From assembly GCA_012295275.1 (NCBI GenBank), contig CM022669.1, positions 7,686,489-7,750,488 of the forward strand: a stretch of DNA of 64,000 bases, written 5' to 3'. Positions 1-13,900 of the stretch are shown here, piece after piece. The stretch comes from Chrysomallon squamiferum (Eukaryota; Mollusca; Gastropoda; Neomphalida; Peltospiridae). Position 1 is the first letter of the stretch, and each line of letters starts with the position of its first letter. The position numbers and the translations under genes are program-made. The notes below the pieces were generated by a model, which saw only the letters and a program-made list of their open reading frames with translations, made no database searches and was not told the origin of the DNA.

Positions 1-1307
1 TGTTGCATCATCTTCACTGTCTGACATCATCAGGTGAATCTGGAGTTGTGACACCTGATTTTCCAAGATGGCTGACTCGAGTGCTTCCTGATATATATAT
101 ATATATTTTTTTTTTTCATTTAGATAAAGGTCAGTTGTTGTTATCAGCAAAATGTTATTAACAACTTGTTATAAGTAAATGAAAACAATTTGTAACAAAT
201 CCTTTAATGATTATTAGAAAATTTTGAATATATGCAAATTTATCAATTAATTAATCAATTAAATTAAAATAATAAATGAACAAATGAATAGGGAATTGTT
301 CAATATTTTGAAAAGATTTTTAAATTAATATTAACTATGTATAGTCATGTGGTTTTGTTTAATGGCACAATGAGAGAGGAATCCTATTTCTACCACATCA
401 TGAGCTATATTTATTGTTAACAAAAAGGGATTTTTGTGTGTGTGTGTCTATGTGTCTGTATACATATATACATACATACATGCATACATGAATGTTTGCC
501 TGCATACATACAGACAGACAGACGTGCAGGCATACCCACACACATACATATATATATATATGTTAAAAAGGAAAACATGTATCAGTGTCTTAGATAAACA
601 AACAAGACATGGAGTACTGGTTAGAACAGGAACTAATTAAAATAATTTATCTTGACGCAGGTAAACAATAATTATTTAAAATTAACATATTTATACCTGT
701 GGCTCTACACCTTTCCACCTGGAGTATTCTGTACTTTCTTGATAACCATCATTCATCTCTGTGACTGGCAAGGTTTCAGTGTTGTGTTTATTGCAGCTCT
801 GTAAACACTGTCTGATCTTACTTGTGTAACCCATAACAACCTCAATCGCTTTCTCTAAATCCTCTCTTTCTTTACAATCATCTTCTGCATCCCCAAGTCC
901 ACTTCTTACAACAAGACCATCAAGTAGTAGCCTGTACAAATATTCCAGTGTCAAAGACAAAAGCTGGTTTCCGAATTCCTGAGACTGTCTATAGGAAATA
1001 TTGGTTCTGATGGCCTCAATCAATAGAAGGAGAGCTGATTCTAAAGGCTTCAGGTTGTCTTGGTAACAGTTTTGTTGTTGCCACACTGAGGTTTCATCAG
1101 TAGGGCTCGTTGGAGACACTGGTTTCTGTTTAACTTTAGAAAATACTGAAACATGAAAGGGAATTAATTGAAATATAAAATTTGTTTGTATTTTGCCCTG
1201 GGTCTTTAAAAATACTGATAAATATTTTTAGATAATTATACAGTCACAGAAAAAGCAAAAATGTCAAAAATGTGTAATATATTTTGTATTTAGCATTTCA
1301 GTATGTA

Positions 1308-1341
<34 letters not shown>

Positions 1342-3897
1342 AGAGCATGCATGCATATATGAGATTACTCATGCATGCATTTATATGAGTATGAGAGTAT
1401 CTGAATTTTTCATTGTTTATGTAGGATTACAAAATGCATATGCTAGTCAACCTTTCTACTGTTGATTCTTAACTTATTTCACTCCTGGGTGAATAAAAGA
1501 AATGATATATCTGTATCTTCAAACAAATGTAAAACTTTTCTCACATTTCTCTTTACTCTTAAGAAAGAAGGCAACAGTGTCAAGCTGTCTGTGTTTTAGA
1601 CCAGTCTCCAAGGCATGAAGGGGTACAGTGCATCTAGACCATTTGTTCAGATCACACAGGGTATCTGCAGAAGTAGCTCCCCCATAAACCATCATCTGTT
1701 AAATAAATAAAAACTATATTAATTTATATTTAGCTTTAATTTTATTATTTTTACATATTTACCACATTCTATTAAATAATTAAATAATCAATATATTACA
1801 TTAGTTTTAGTTGTCTTTACACCAATATATCTAGACCTGTTAAATAATTAAAAACACTTTAATTTTAATTATATAATGTTTATATTAGTGTAACTATGCC
1901 ATCATCTTTGTCAAAAATTCAATAATTTAAATATTATTTTAGTTTTATTTATATAATGTTTATATAAATTTATCTACCAATATATCATCATCTATTAAAT
2001 AATTAAATAATTAAATAATTAATATATTAAATAATTAAATATTTATAATAATTAATATATTAAATAATTAAATAATTTATATTTTATTTTACTTAAAATA
2101 TTTACACTAGTCTATGTATACATAAATCACACACCTATTAAATAATTAAATAACTGAAATATTATTGTATTTTTAATTTTATTCTTATTTATAATATTTG
2201 AACCAATCTGTCTACATATTTTGTGATACTAATTTCTCAAATGTACATCATCATTCAAGCTGACATGAAAGTGTATTTAGGCAAGATTTAATTTTCTGTT
2301 AATGGATGGAAATAAAAATTATTATCTTGCTTTGGCAACTAAATTTATTATTAAAACAAGTAATAGGTCATGTGGAATCAAAAGCTGTTAAAGTGTTATA
2401 ATTTAAAAAAAAATTCCTGGTTGCTATCAAGCTTATCACACTGAACTGAGTGTAAATAAAACACAGTAGATAAATAAAGACAGTAATTTAAATCATTAAT
2501 GACCTTGAACTTGACTGGTATTGAATGTTGTCCTGATTGGTGATTTGCAAAATTCAGGGGGAAAAAATAAAAAAAATAAAAATAAAATACAATTATAGAA
2601 GATACACTTTATATATTAAATTATGCAAGAACTGAAAGTATACATATGATTTATGTCTCTTTTATTTTTTTATCCTGAACGTTCTGGTTTAAAAACAGCA
2701 TAAAAATTATTAAACCTTGTTTACAAAATCTTCATGTTCCATCCCAGGATGCATCACTATATGATAAAGAAACTGTTCTGAGATAATCATGTGAGGAAAA
2801 CTATTGCTGTCTGACAGAATTAGTTGTTCATTGTTTGATAAGCTGTTTTGAAAAAAAATATAATAATAATTATTATTATCTAAACAGGAAGAATATAAAA
2901 AAATAATAATTTCTCAAATAAATGTATAATTAATATAATTTGAAAAATATTTAAGTAATTATTTATAATATTAAAGAAAAGTGAAAGCATCACAAAATGT
3001 AAAGAAAAGATTAACCCTTTAGAATTTAATGAAATAAAATTCTCATGTGGCCTTTTATAAAAAGAATAGCTTATTTGGATGTTTTATTAAAAGAGTATCT
3101 TAATTGGACTTTTATAAAAAAAAAATATTTTATTTTATGTGAACTTTTATAAAAATAATATTTTATGTGAAATTTTCAAGTAAAATATTTATGTGAAAAT
3201 GAAAACTAAAATACAAACATACACACCTCTGAAAGATACACTTCTGACTTTGAGAATCAAAAAGACACAAACATTTTTCTTTGCCTTCAGATGAATGTAG
3301 CTCCATGGCAATGGAAAATTCACCAACCACCATATTGACTGCTTTCCAGCCTGACAAACAAGATGGTAGTTCAAATGTATCTATTATTGTATCAAGCTGG
3401 ACAGCCTTGGTAACTGACGAAGTGTTTTTCTTAAAACCAGAAATTCTATCCTTTCCATAACCACTGAAATGTTTTGTTTGTTTATTTTGTTTAGTGTAAC
3501 TTATCTGTTTTTCTAAACTAGTTGAAGTCAATTTCTCCTTCCAGTTAACATCACTTGTTTGAACACTATGTACTTTTTGGTAAAATAACTGGTCCCTTGG
3601 AATATGAGTGTCAGTCAAAAGGCTTCTTGGAAATGACTGGATGTATCCTGGAAGAGACACTATATGAATCAACCACTCAGAAGACAGAAGTACAAGTTTC
3701 TGTAAATCATGTGACACATTCCAGCAAATGATGTTAGACAAGTCTAGCTTTGTGTGAACAAGATCAATCTGATACAAAAAATGGCTGCTCCCAGTTTCCA
3801 ACACAGCTGAGCAATTTGTTAAGAAAATAGTATTTTCATAAATATTCTTTCAGAGAAATTCAAAATAATTTACATTTAAGATGTCATTTTTATTTTT

Positions 3898-3928
<31 letters not shown>

Positions 3929-5856
3929 GTTTGTTTGTTAATTTATTCATTTTATTTGTTTTGTTGGGTTTTGTTTTTTTTACTGATTTTTTTTTTTTTT
4001 TTTTTTTGAGTGGTAAAATATACATAAAACAAAAAATCATTAAGATAAAAAGTGAGTATCTATTACCAGGAAAAATACTGACTAAGCTGTGCAATAAAAA
4101 TCTCAAAAAAAAAAGAGGTAATAAACACACATATTGCTAACAATGTTAAGTATTCTGATTAGACATGAAGATGGATTGTCAGTGACTGCCCATATATTTC
4201 TTTCAATGTTTAATTTTATATTAATTATTATTATTATATTTTTTAATATAATTATGTTTTTTTTCTAAAAGCACAATAAAAAATATGTAATATTAACTGA
4301 CTGCTAAACTGATAAACCCTGTATGATACATTATATATATGTGTATATATATATATTAATTGAAAAAAAGATACAGATTGTGTTTTCAGTTTTGTTAAAT
4401 ATTGCCACCTGGTTAGAAGACAATTGAAAATATGAGAAGCTGCAAGTTTCCTTTTGTTTTGAGGAAATTCTGGAAATGATGTTGACATCACATGAGTCTT
4501 TGGAAAACTTGGCCTCCACAATAATAGACAAGTCAACTAGAAAGAGGTAAGTGTCTAAGGAACTAGTTAGGAGACGTACTTCATTACAAGATGTCACACC
4601 TGAAATTAAATTAGTAAAATTAATTATTTAATCTTAAATTTTATTTACAAAAATTTGTAAGTCAACAAATCAATTAAGTTGAATGCATAGATTGATAGAT
4701 GTGTAAATGATTGAATGGACAGATGGATGGATGGATAGATGGATGAATGGATGGTCTGGTGCAAGAACTGGCCTTGAAGATGATTACAAGCATTCATTAT
4801 TATTTTACATTTTTATCTTATTTGATTCTTACTCTTAACCATATGACAAACAAATATTCAGAACAGTTAAAAACTAACTTTGTGTTAATAAGTAATTTGG
4901 GAATGGATAAAGTTTTAACTATAAATTTTATGGTTTTATAAATCTTTCAAGACAGTCCATGTACCTTTGTGCTGAAGTTCATTTTTCAAAGTATCTATTG
5001 ACAACTGGTTTGATAAAAGCATGCCACTGCTGCTGATGCTGTGTTCTGTAAGTGTGTCATTTCTTGTGCTTGTCACACAGACAATGTTTTCATCTGCAGA
5101 CTGTCGTAAATTTTGTTTCCAACAAAAACTGAAAAATACATTTAAAAAGTATTGAAACACTAAACTGTTCTATAATTTATACATGGTAGATATGACAAAA
5201 AGGTAATTCAAAACATATCAAAGGAAAAGATGGATTACCTGTAATAAATAGTCTGATCATATTGACTTTTTATTACACATAATAAATTTTAAATACTTGC
5301 AACGCACTATGTTAGTGTTACTTAATATGAATACTATAACAACGCTGTAAATTTGGTATAAAATTTATGTTTTCATTTATTTTTTTCATACTTCATATGC
5401 CTATTGATTAAATATGTATGTATGTATTTATAAACATGGTTCGTGACAGGGAAGAAAATTACAGCAGAAAAAATAAAAGGCTGCTCATCTAAAATCTATG
5501 CAGCTTGTCTGGTTTGTTTCTAATCGTGTATGTGAAATTTTTCATGCACTGTTTTTTTTTATACATGTCGATCTTTGTAAATGAAATGTTTCCTTCCATT
5601 TTGTACTTTATATTTTATCATAAACATACCTTTTAACATTATCTATTATCAAACCATCTTCGGGAAATGTTTTTATTTTAAGACTCCACAAAAACAACGC
5701 GTTGTCGTAATAATGAATTCCCAGCCAATTATAATCTGGTGATAAATAAATATGTTGTATATTTTGCAAAATAAGTTTCTTTCGGAATCTATATACTTGA
5801 CATTTTAAACAAGAATCTCCGAAATTAGACATTTTATTTCTCTTATGGGCGGCCAT
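1..5856 (-). CDS. SPG11: Spatacsin, N-terminal part (runs off left edge)
   Basis: Spatacsin works with spastizin and AP-5 in lysosome and autolysosome reformation (family knowledge). Coding exons, in order of transcription: 5630-5856, 4965-5128, 4375-4599, 3227-3806, 2716-2842, 1545-1695, 697-1145, and 1-87 (cut by the window). All phases join in frame, giving about 670 N-terminal residues; vertebrate spatacsin is about 2,440. The clearest match is in exon 6, PLHALETGLKHRQLDTVAFF, against human PIHALEAGIENRQLDTVNFF. Exon 7 keeps the FGNQLLSLTLEYLY helix (human FSEQLLNLTLSFLN), and exon 8 begins EALESAILENQ (human EEVIASAILNN). The start is the ATG at 5856, in an AAAATGGCCGCC context. The N-terminal half resembles a beta-propeller-like region and is poorly conserved. 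The exon-3 donor was set at 4375 because only that site joins in frame to exon 4; a CAG/GTGGCA site at 4409 does not. The exon-5 donor (GTTTAA) is weak. Confidence 0.92.
1309..1338. repeat. TG microsatellite in SPG11 intron
   Basis: About 15 TG units within the intron between exons 7 and 6. Confidence 0.95.
1760..2160. repeat. AT-rich tandem repeats in SPG11 intron 6-side region
   Basis: Diverged copies of TATTAAATAATTAAATAAT recur at about 1768, 1838, 1993, 2025 and 2137. They also resemble the exon-6 acceptor region at 1696-1712. The spacing is irregular and the copies are AT-rich, so homology is likely but not certain. Confidence 0.5.
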
Positions 5857-6021
5857 TTTGTCTTATCACATGACCAAAAAAACTTTTATAAACAAAACAT
5901 CCCACGAGATAGTCTCGATTATATCACTGTTTTCATCCATTCGAGACTTTAAAGAAAGCGGAAGTTATCATGTAACAAAATGTCGAGAATGTGGAAGTAT
6001 CGGATTTAGTAAATTGTCAAA
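5857..6021. promoter_or_regulatory. SPG11 / MTMR10 bidirectional promoter
   Basis: Only 165 bp separate the two divergent start codons. The interval and its edges hold a YY1-like GGCCATTTTG overlapping the SPG11 start (about 5851-5860), a CLEAR/E-box-like TCACATGACC at 5866-5875, and an ETS/GABP-like GCGGAAGT at 5959-5966. The stretch has more CpG than its surroundings and no TATA box. Sharing of the promoter is inferred from distance and motif content. Confidence 0.7.
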
Positions 6022-7879
6022 ATGTCCGGCCGTGGGCGCTTCAAATCCTACCTGAATCAATATGAAGTGGAAATGAAAGAAAAGGGAAAAGCGGTAGGAA
6101 CAGCAATTTGTATATTAGCATGTTTTTTTAAAAAATATATTGATCTTAGGATAGTGATTTGTCAAGCCTAAAAATTCGTTTCTGCTTCAACTTGTACTTT
6201 GTAGTTGTACAACTAAACGTATTTATAAGGTCATATGTCAGACTGTTAACTCAGTAAATGTTCAGTGTTCTGAAGTTTACTGATTTATGTACATTATTCT
6301 GTAAGGCAACATTTATGAACTTCATAAAAATTGCATTATCAGTGTTATGAATATAATTATATATGGTTTTGTGACATCAACGACACAGGTATTTCAAGTG
6401 CCCCGCCCCTTACCACTGATGCCGTCAGAGATAAAATTAATGACAGTCACGATGTCCCGAAACGCCCATAAAATCCTTACATGTAAATAAGAATATTACT
6501 GTGTAAACAAAACCCAGCTGTAGTTCAATCTCAATCATTTTCTGTTTTGAATATCATATGACTATATAGTATATGTATTAATAATTTATTAATTCTAAAA
6601 AAAAAATGAAAAGATAAAAAACATATTATAAATATTCATTCAGTGTGACATTTAATATGATATTTAGACATTTGATATAATATTCAAGGTGATTAAAAAA
6701 AAAAAAATTCTCATCTCACAAACACAATTGGCAAATTGCATGTTTTTTTATTGAATTTAAAACAAAAATATTTATATATATAATTATTACTTATATTTTT
6801 AAAATATTTGGTTTCACATTAAAGTTTTCTAATTTTTAATGGTGGTTGTTTTTAATAATAAAAAAAAACATTTCTGTAAATAATCAGATTTGTATTACCT
6901 GTTTGATGATCGGGATTGTTGCTAAAGGATTCTTATTAAATATGATGGTATAAATGAATAGTCTATATATGTTTTGTATAATACAATTGACTTTTAATTT
7001 TTAGATACAAATTTTTGCTAATAATAAAATATAAACAAGAAATGAATATTAAAAAAAAAAAATAAGACATCAAATGCTAATTAATTGTCAGTGATTTTCG
7101 TATATTTTCTGTTTTACTTTTACTGTTGGCATTATCATGATGCTTATCACTTCTATGTATATTAGTTTCTGTTTTATTATTCTGTGAATAAAAGAATGTC
7201 ACAGTATGAAGGAAAATGGCAGTCCCTAAGTTGCAGTCAAAGCAATCTGATTTTATTATCTCTCTTTATTACTGGCAAAGATTGTTGTTCACACTAATAT
7301 TTAAAACAATCACAATGAAAGTATACACAGTGTATTAACTTTAATGTTTATACCATCAGATACACACTTTAAATGTTGGTGATAGAAATGAAATGATAAG
7401 GATCCCTTTGGAGGTTTTGCAATTTTTTACTAATCTGTGAGTCTGGTGTATTTGGGTTTCCAGACCTTTAAGTCATATGTTGATGATGAGTCAAAGACAG
7501 AGGAGGGAAATGAGGAGGAAGAATTTGTAAGTACATAAATATACTTAGCTGTGCATGTTAACATCTCTTGCGGTGAAATGTGGTTCTGCTTCTTTCTTAT
7601 TCAGCCATAATCCTTACTTTATGACTTTCCATATAATATATCATAATATAATCCAGTATTTGTTTCTTATTAGTCACATAGAATTATATATGTTGACAGT
7701 ATACCAAAACAGTCCAAATATTTGCAGTAATGCTCTTACATGAGGCGTTTCTGATAGTAAGATAAATGTTTATTATTTATTTTTACTATTTTTGGTTTTA
7801 AAATGAAGATAAATATGTAATAAAATTTGATAATATAACCTATTGTTTATTTTTAGTCATGCCTTAAAACAGAAAAATA

Positions 7880-7953
<74 letters not shown>

Positions 7954-10900
7954 ACCTACATATATGTATATAAACACTCAGTAACCTTCTACTAATAATC
8001 TTCTACTATGGTTTCAAATACTAGTATATTGTTTTGGTAGATATATTAGTGAAACCTAGTAAATTCTCTAATATTCTGAGGGTTCATGTGTGATTGAGTA
8101 AGTGACTATCAAACTGATTCTCAGAATATAGTAAACTTTCACAGACAAAATTTTGAGTAACTTTTACACCTATTAGTAATTGTGGGAAATATTATAAAAA
8201 TTCCATGTGAAAAATTAAAATCAAGGTAACAAACTTACTGTTGTAAACAGGGTCACAGATAAAAGCTATGTGACAGAAGATGCAGTAAAACACATATATT
8301 TTTTTTAATGAATAACATACATAACAATTATAATCTGCATTGAAGAAATGTTTTCTAAGCAGACTAATGTTGATAATAACTACAGAAAACAAAAAAAAAA
8401 AAAAAAAAAAAAAAAAAGAAAGGAAAAACCAAGAAAGAATACACCCATACACACATTTAAAAAAAGAATAATAAAAAAATCACAAATTCAGATAATAAAT
8501 TTCATCACTGATTAAATTCTAAAATATAGTGTTATACAGTAACAGTTTGACATCCACTTTAATCAAAACAGTCAGATGGAACTATGATATTAACAATGAT
8601 ATAAATTAATTTGTTATTTTGTTTTAAGATACATAAATTTAGACTTTTGTGAAAAATGCATGTTGGTGACAAGTTGTAGCGGTTCTAATTATGAATATCA
8701 TTAATACATAGAAGAATTATTTTTCTTTTTCCTCATTGTTTATACATTTTCTACTTCTTTTTGTAAAGAATGGGGATTGAGTTATGACTGTTCACTAAGC
8801 TTCATATCTAATTTAAACTAACTAGAGAAAATTAGAAACAACATTACTACCATAATTAACTAAAATAAAAATATAATTAACTTTTAATTTACAGCAACCA
8901 TACATAATTAGCTTTAACCAGAAAACAACTTTTGAATGGAATACAGTTTTTCAAACAAACTTCAAATTTAAAATGTTATGCATTTTTTTTTTTTTAAAAT
9001 ACAGTTGCTGTGGCTGCATGAAAAAAATGCATGTGAGTTATTTAAGTTTTTTTTTTTTTTAATCCTTTATATATATATATATATATATAGTATTAGAAGA
9101 TTTAGGGGGTTATGTTCTTTCCCTCATTAGAATACATTTTATTGGATGCAGTTTTAAAAGCGGATTATGGGATTATTGAGTTACTAAATGCTTCCCAAAC
9201 ACTTTCTAAAGACACTCTTATCATTAATACAGTAATAAACTATTGCAGAAAATTAGAAACAATGTATTAATGATAATGTAAACACATTTAAAATAAAATA
9301 TAAACAATATTTTAATCAGAAAGAAACGTAAGTACAGGACACAGTAATTAGCATAGCATAACCCATACTGTAAAAATATAAAGTCATTTTCTATTTGAAT
9401 GTTTTGACAGAAATGGAACAAATTTTTCAAAACAACAGATAAATATTGCAATTAAAAAAATTAATACACGGTCACAAAAATATGCATGTATTTACAGTGT
9501 TTTTAAAAAAATATGTACTGTATTGCAATAAAAATTGAAAAAATTTGATATTTTATTTTTTTTTTGAGCATTTGTTTTTTATATATATTTTCGCCTGGTA
9601 TACCAGCATACAATCGATAGGGTTAAGAGCCTAACATAATTTCACTTAATGGGGAACCTTGAAAACTGTATATAATTATTTTTTTGCTATTCAGAAAGTA
9701 TGTATCTTGCATCAGACACCACACATGCACACAACAAAACAAAACAAATGTATATGGTGTACATATAGCATTTTCATCAAATACTCATGTACAAAGAGAT
9801 ACAATCACAAAATGATACATATTTTCATTCAAATTAAAAGATGCATGCATACCAGAGGCATCTCTTAACTTCATCAATCATAATTAATCACTTGTAATTT
9901 ATTGGTGATCATTTTTACAAATTGCTAATACTAACACAAACACACATTTGTAGAATACCATTCATATATCTGCCAAAAGATTTTTATGAGCTGACCTGTA
10001 TTTGTCAGCTTTTTAAATTATCAGGGTATGGCACTGTATACAGGATACTTCCTTTTTCAGTTATTGTCAGTTTTGTGTGTGATGTTTGAATGAGGAAGCA
10101 ACAGCCCCAGTGAATATGTCATATCCAAGTGAATATATTAACAGTAGATGAAGCACGGAATGAATTAGTGTTTCAGCTGAAATACATATTGTTAACATAT
10201 ATTATAGGAATTAAATTACAGTTTTTGTGAATAATGCCTTTGTTACATTTTGGTAAATCTCATCATTTGAGAAAAAAGGTACAGTGTTACTGAGTTTTTA
10301 CTAGAAAGAAAATTAGAACAATTGAAAAATAACTTGATTAATACTTTCCTTTTGCAGATATTGTTCTTTTTCAGTTATAATAATAATAATTATTATTAGA
10401 ATTTGTTTTACACAGATTTCTTCTCATATGATTTGTAATTGAGATTTCTAAAAAAAAAAATAATAATTACAAATAAGGATAATTAATAATCCAAACTGTT
10501 ATTTCCTGAACTGAAGTATGGAACATAATACCAACATATTGTTATATATATATATATATCATTTCATGTGCGTGTATATTATTATTATTTTTTTTATAAA
10601 TGTGTTCTTTTTGTCATTGTTTTAAATTAATGTCTGCTAACAATAGTTCAAATGTTTTGCTGTGTGGATTCTGATACAGAATCTGTGGTAGGAATATAAA
10701 TTTCATACTAATTACAGACTTGTTAATTATTACTTGTGTTTACTCACGGAAATTAGTTATTTAATTTGTATATTTTAAACAGGTAACAGAAATATCATTT
10801 GAGATATCTGTATAATGTAGACTAGTTATGTGTGTGTGATTTAAAAATTTAATTTAGAATTGTTATGTACAACATATCTAAAATGTTGACAATTTTTAGA

Positions 10901-13900
10901 ATTGCTACCTATTTTGTATATTTTAACTAGTGACAGAATTTCTATACAAGATATAGAATAGCATGAAACTTATAGATTGTTACAGAGATACTATTTAAGA
11001 TATTTTTAGAACGTTGTATCATGTAAATGATAAAAATAAACTGATACTATGTAGAATTCATGGTTTTGGTTTTGTAGAAAGTTTATGTACTAGAAAATAC
11101 AGACTGTTGTAAGGCATGCCTGTCTAGAATACACAATCCTAGATATAACAGTTTTCCAGTTAAGTCTTGTTTAATTATCAATTATCAATATCAAGATTTT
11201 GTGCTTGCTTAAAAATTGATCTTTATGGTTATTTATTTTGTTATTTAATACTTGTATACATGTGCAAAGTCGAGTTTAATTGTTTTCTTAACTTTCAGGT
11301 ATGTAATTTAATCCTGATGTGAGAAGGTTGCTATTGGGTTTCTTTCTGTTTGTTATTTATTACCTGCATGAGGAGATTATGTTTAAATATTATTTTCTCA
11401 TAAAGGAATATATATTTACACGAGACTGCTTAAAGCACTGTTAAAGGCTAAAGGATTGAGCCTTGCCACAGAACAAATCAAGCTATTTCCCATTAACACC
11501 AAAGTCCTGTGACTGTGCTGTGATCTTTAGCTTTTTTGCTTGTTTGTTTATTATTATTATTTTACACATTAATTTTTTTTACATTTTCATTTTTTTTTTT
11601 TTTTTTATTATTATTATGTTTTTTTCATTCTAACAATTTTTCCCCCCTCTCTGTGAGAAGTTATACCAAGGATTCTTGCTGCAAGAGAGGGGAATAACCT
11701 GTGCAGTAGTTGCAAAATATTTAATGCACCAAACATTGCTACACAAAGCAGTACAACATCCATTAATGTTAAAATGTATTAAATGTTCACTGTTGCAGGA
11801 GGAAGTGGAAAAATCTGCCAATGATTTCTTTGAAGGATTTCCAGACCCAGGAAACCTCTTTAAAGGTTTTTTATTTTCATTTTTATATTCATTACTATAT
11901 TCAAAAGTAGTTACAACTGCAATAATTATGAATCTGTTGAAAACAGTAATGGGTTATTTTTTTTAATATATATTAGTAAAGATTTATAAATATTTGTCAG
12001 TCTCATTACAAGAAAATGTTTGTTGTTCTTTTTCTATGGACCACACAAAACTGTTTTTGTTTTATAATAATTAGTAAAATAAAAATAGGTATTTAAATTT
12101 TTTAATTTTTGTTTTTAATTTTAATATTATTGTGTTACAGGAGAAAGAGTAATAGCACATGCTGATAAGGTGCTGAAATTTGCACCATACTCGGACCGGA
12201 AACAGGGCCTCTCTGGTCACATGTTTGTGACCAACTTCAAGATTGCTTTCATGACAGCAGACAGATCATCTTATGAGGAGGTAAAATTAACACTTGTGTG
12301 TTACTTTAAAAAGTCATTACTTATTATCATTGTGGCAGTCCTCACGTTAGGATTAACTCTGAAATGCATTGCTGAAATTATTCAAAAAATAACGATGATG
12401 TATTACTGGAATTATTCAAAAAACATAAAGCAGTGTACTATAGGAATATATATATAAATTATATATAAAATTAAATTAAAAAATGCATTTATAGGAATGC
12501 ATTACTGGAATTATTTTAAAAGTTTTAGTATTTTATTATATGGGAATTATTTAATTATTAATTTACTGGTTGGTTATTTTGATGATAGCCTCTATGAATT
12601 TGTTATTAATATATCCATCTTTCATGTCTAAAATAAACTGTAATAAATATATTTTCACCTACTTAATATCAAACTAGAGTCAGTTATATTTTTTCAGTTT
12701 TGTTTTAAAAAATCTGAAGCATGTTTTTGTTTTGTTTTTTAATTTTATTATGCTGGGATGTTGTTAAATGTTCATTCATTCATTCAGTCATTCATTTTCC
12801 TTTTTGCTTTTTGAATTACAGCCAGATAAGAAACAAGAAAGGAGTCAGCTGATAGGTGAACATGATATTCCTCTGACTAAAGTTGACAGCATCTATCAAG
12901 GTAAATTAGAACCAAATAATGTTAATAATTATGTACAATGTAAGTGCACTGAGTTAGGTATCTAACACAGAAAGTGATTTTTATTTTATTATTATTTTTT
13001 TTTAATCTGTGAAAAAAGACATTTCTTTTTGGATTTTCAAAAACATTACTTTGAATTTTTATTTTAAATTTGAATCCTGAAAATTATTCTTTATACATAA
13101 ATATTTTGTTTTTTTATTAGGTTATTATAATTATTTTAATTTTATTTAATTTGTTGTTTTTTTTTTAGTTTTTTTTTTATGTTTTTTGTTATTGTTTTTG
13201 TTTGGTTGTTGTTGTGTGTGTTTGGGTGGTTTATGTTTAATTATTATTTTTTAAATTATTTATTTATTTATTATTAAACTGCTTTGTAAAAGTATTTTCT
13301 TCTCAAATTTTCAGACATAAGTAATAATAATATTCGTAGTTTGAAGGAAATGTTGTACCCATTAAATATAATTGAAAAATTTTCTTTGTTCTAGTTATTT
13401 CTGGAGGCAAGAAAAAGAAGTTGTTACCTGGAAATTCTGTTTCTAACCTCACCAAGTATCTAGAAATTCATTGTAAGGTATGAAAAATAGAAGTCTTACT
13501 TGATCAAGATGAAAATTAATGAAAGAATATTTTAAAATTGCCAAAGCACATTTTAATGTTGAAAGATAACAAATTTAATTATTGTTCATAGCAATGGTAC
13601 TTATTAAAAAAAACCTCCTGCTCTGTTTCTGTGGTTTATTTAAGTTATATTAGCTGTTAGTGATAATTAATGTGCACCTACTCATAGATTGGAAAACATG
13701 TTATGTTTGTAACATTTTTAGAAATTCAGAAGATATTCCAGTTATTCACATTAGATTGCACCATTACAGATTCTGACTCAGAATAAATGTTTTTTGTTTA
13801 ACCAGAAAAAAAAATATATAATAATAATGATGATTGCCTATACAGAGTAGTGATTTCAATTTTAACTTGATTCTCATGATTTCTATATGGCATGCAGACT

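Noticed and set aside
4409-4599. SPG11 exon 3 ending at a CAG/GTGGCA donor (4409)
   Set aside because: It does not join in phase to exon 4; the donor at 4375 does and extends the similarity to spatacsin.
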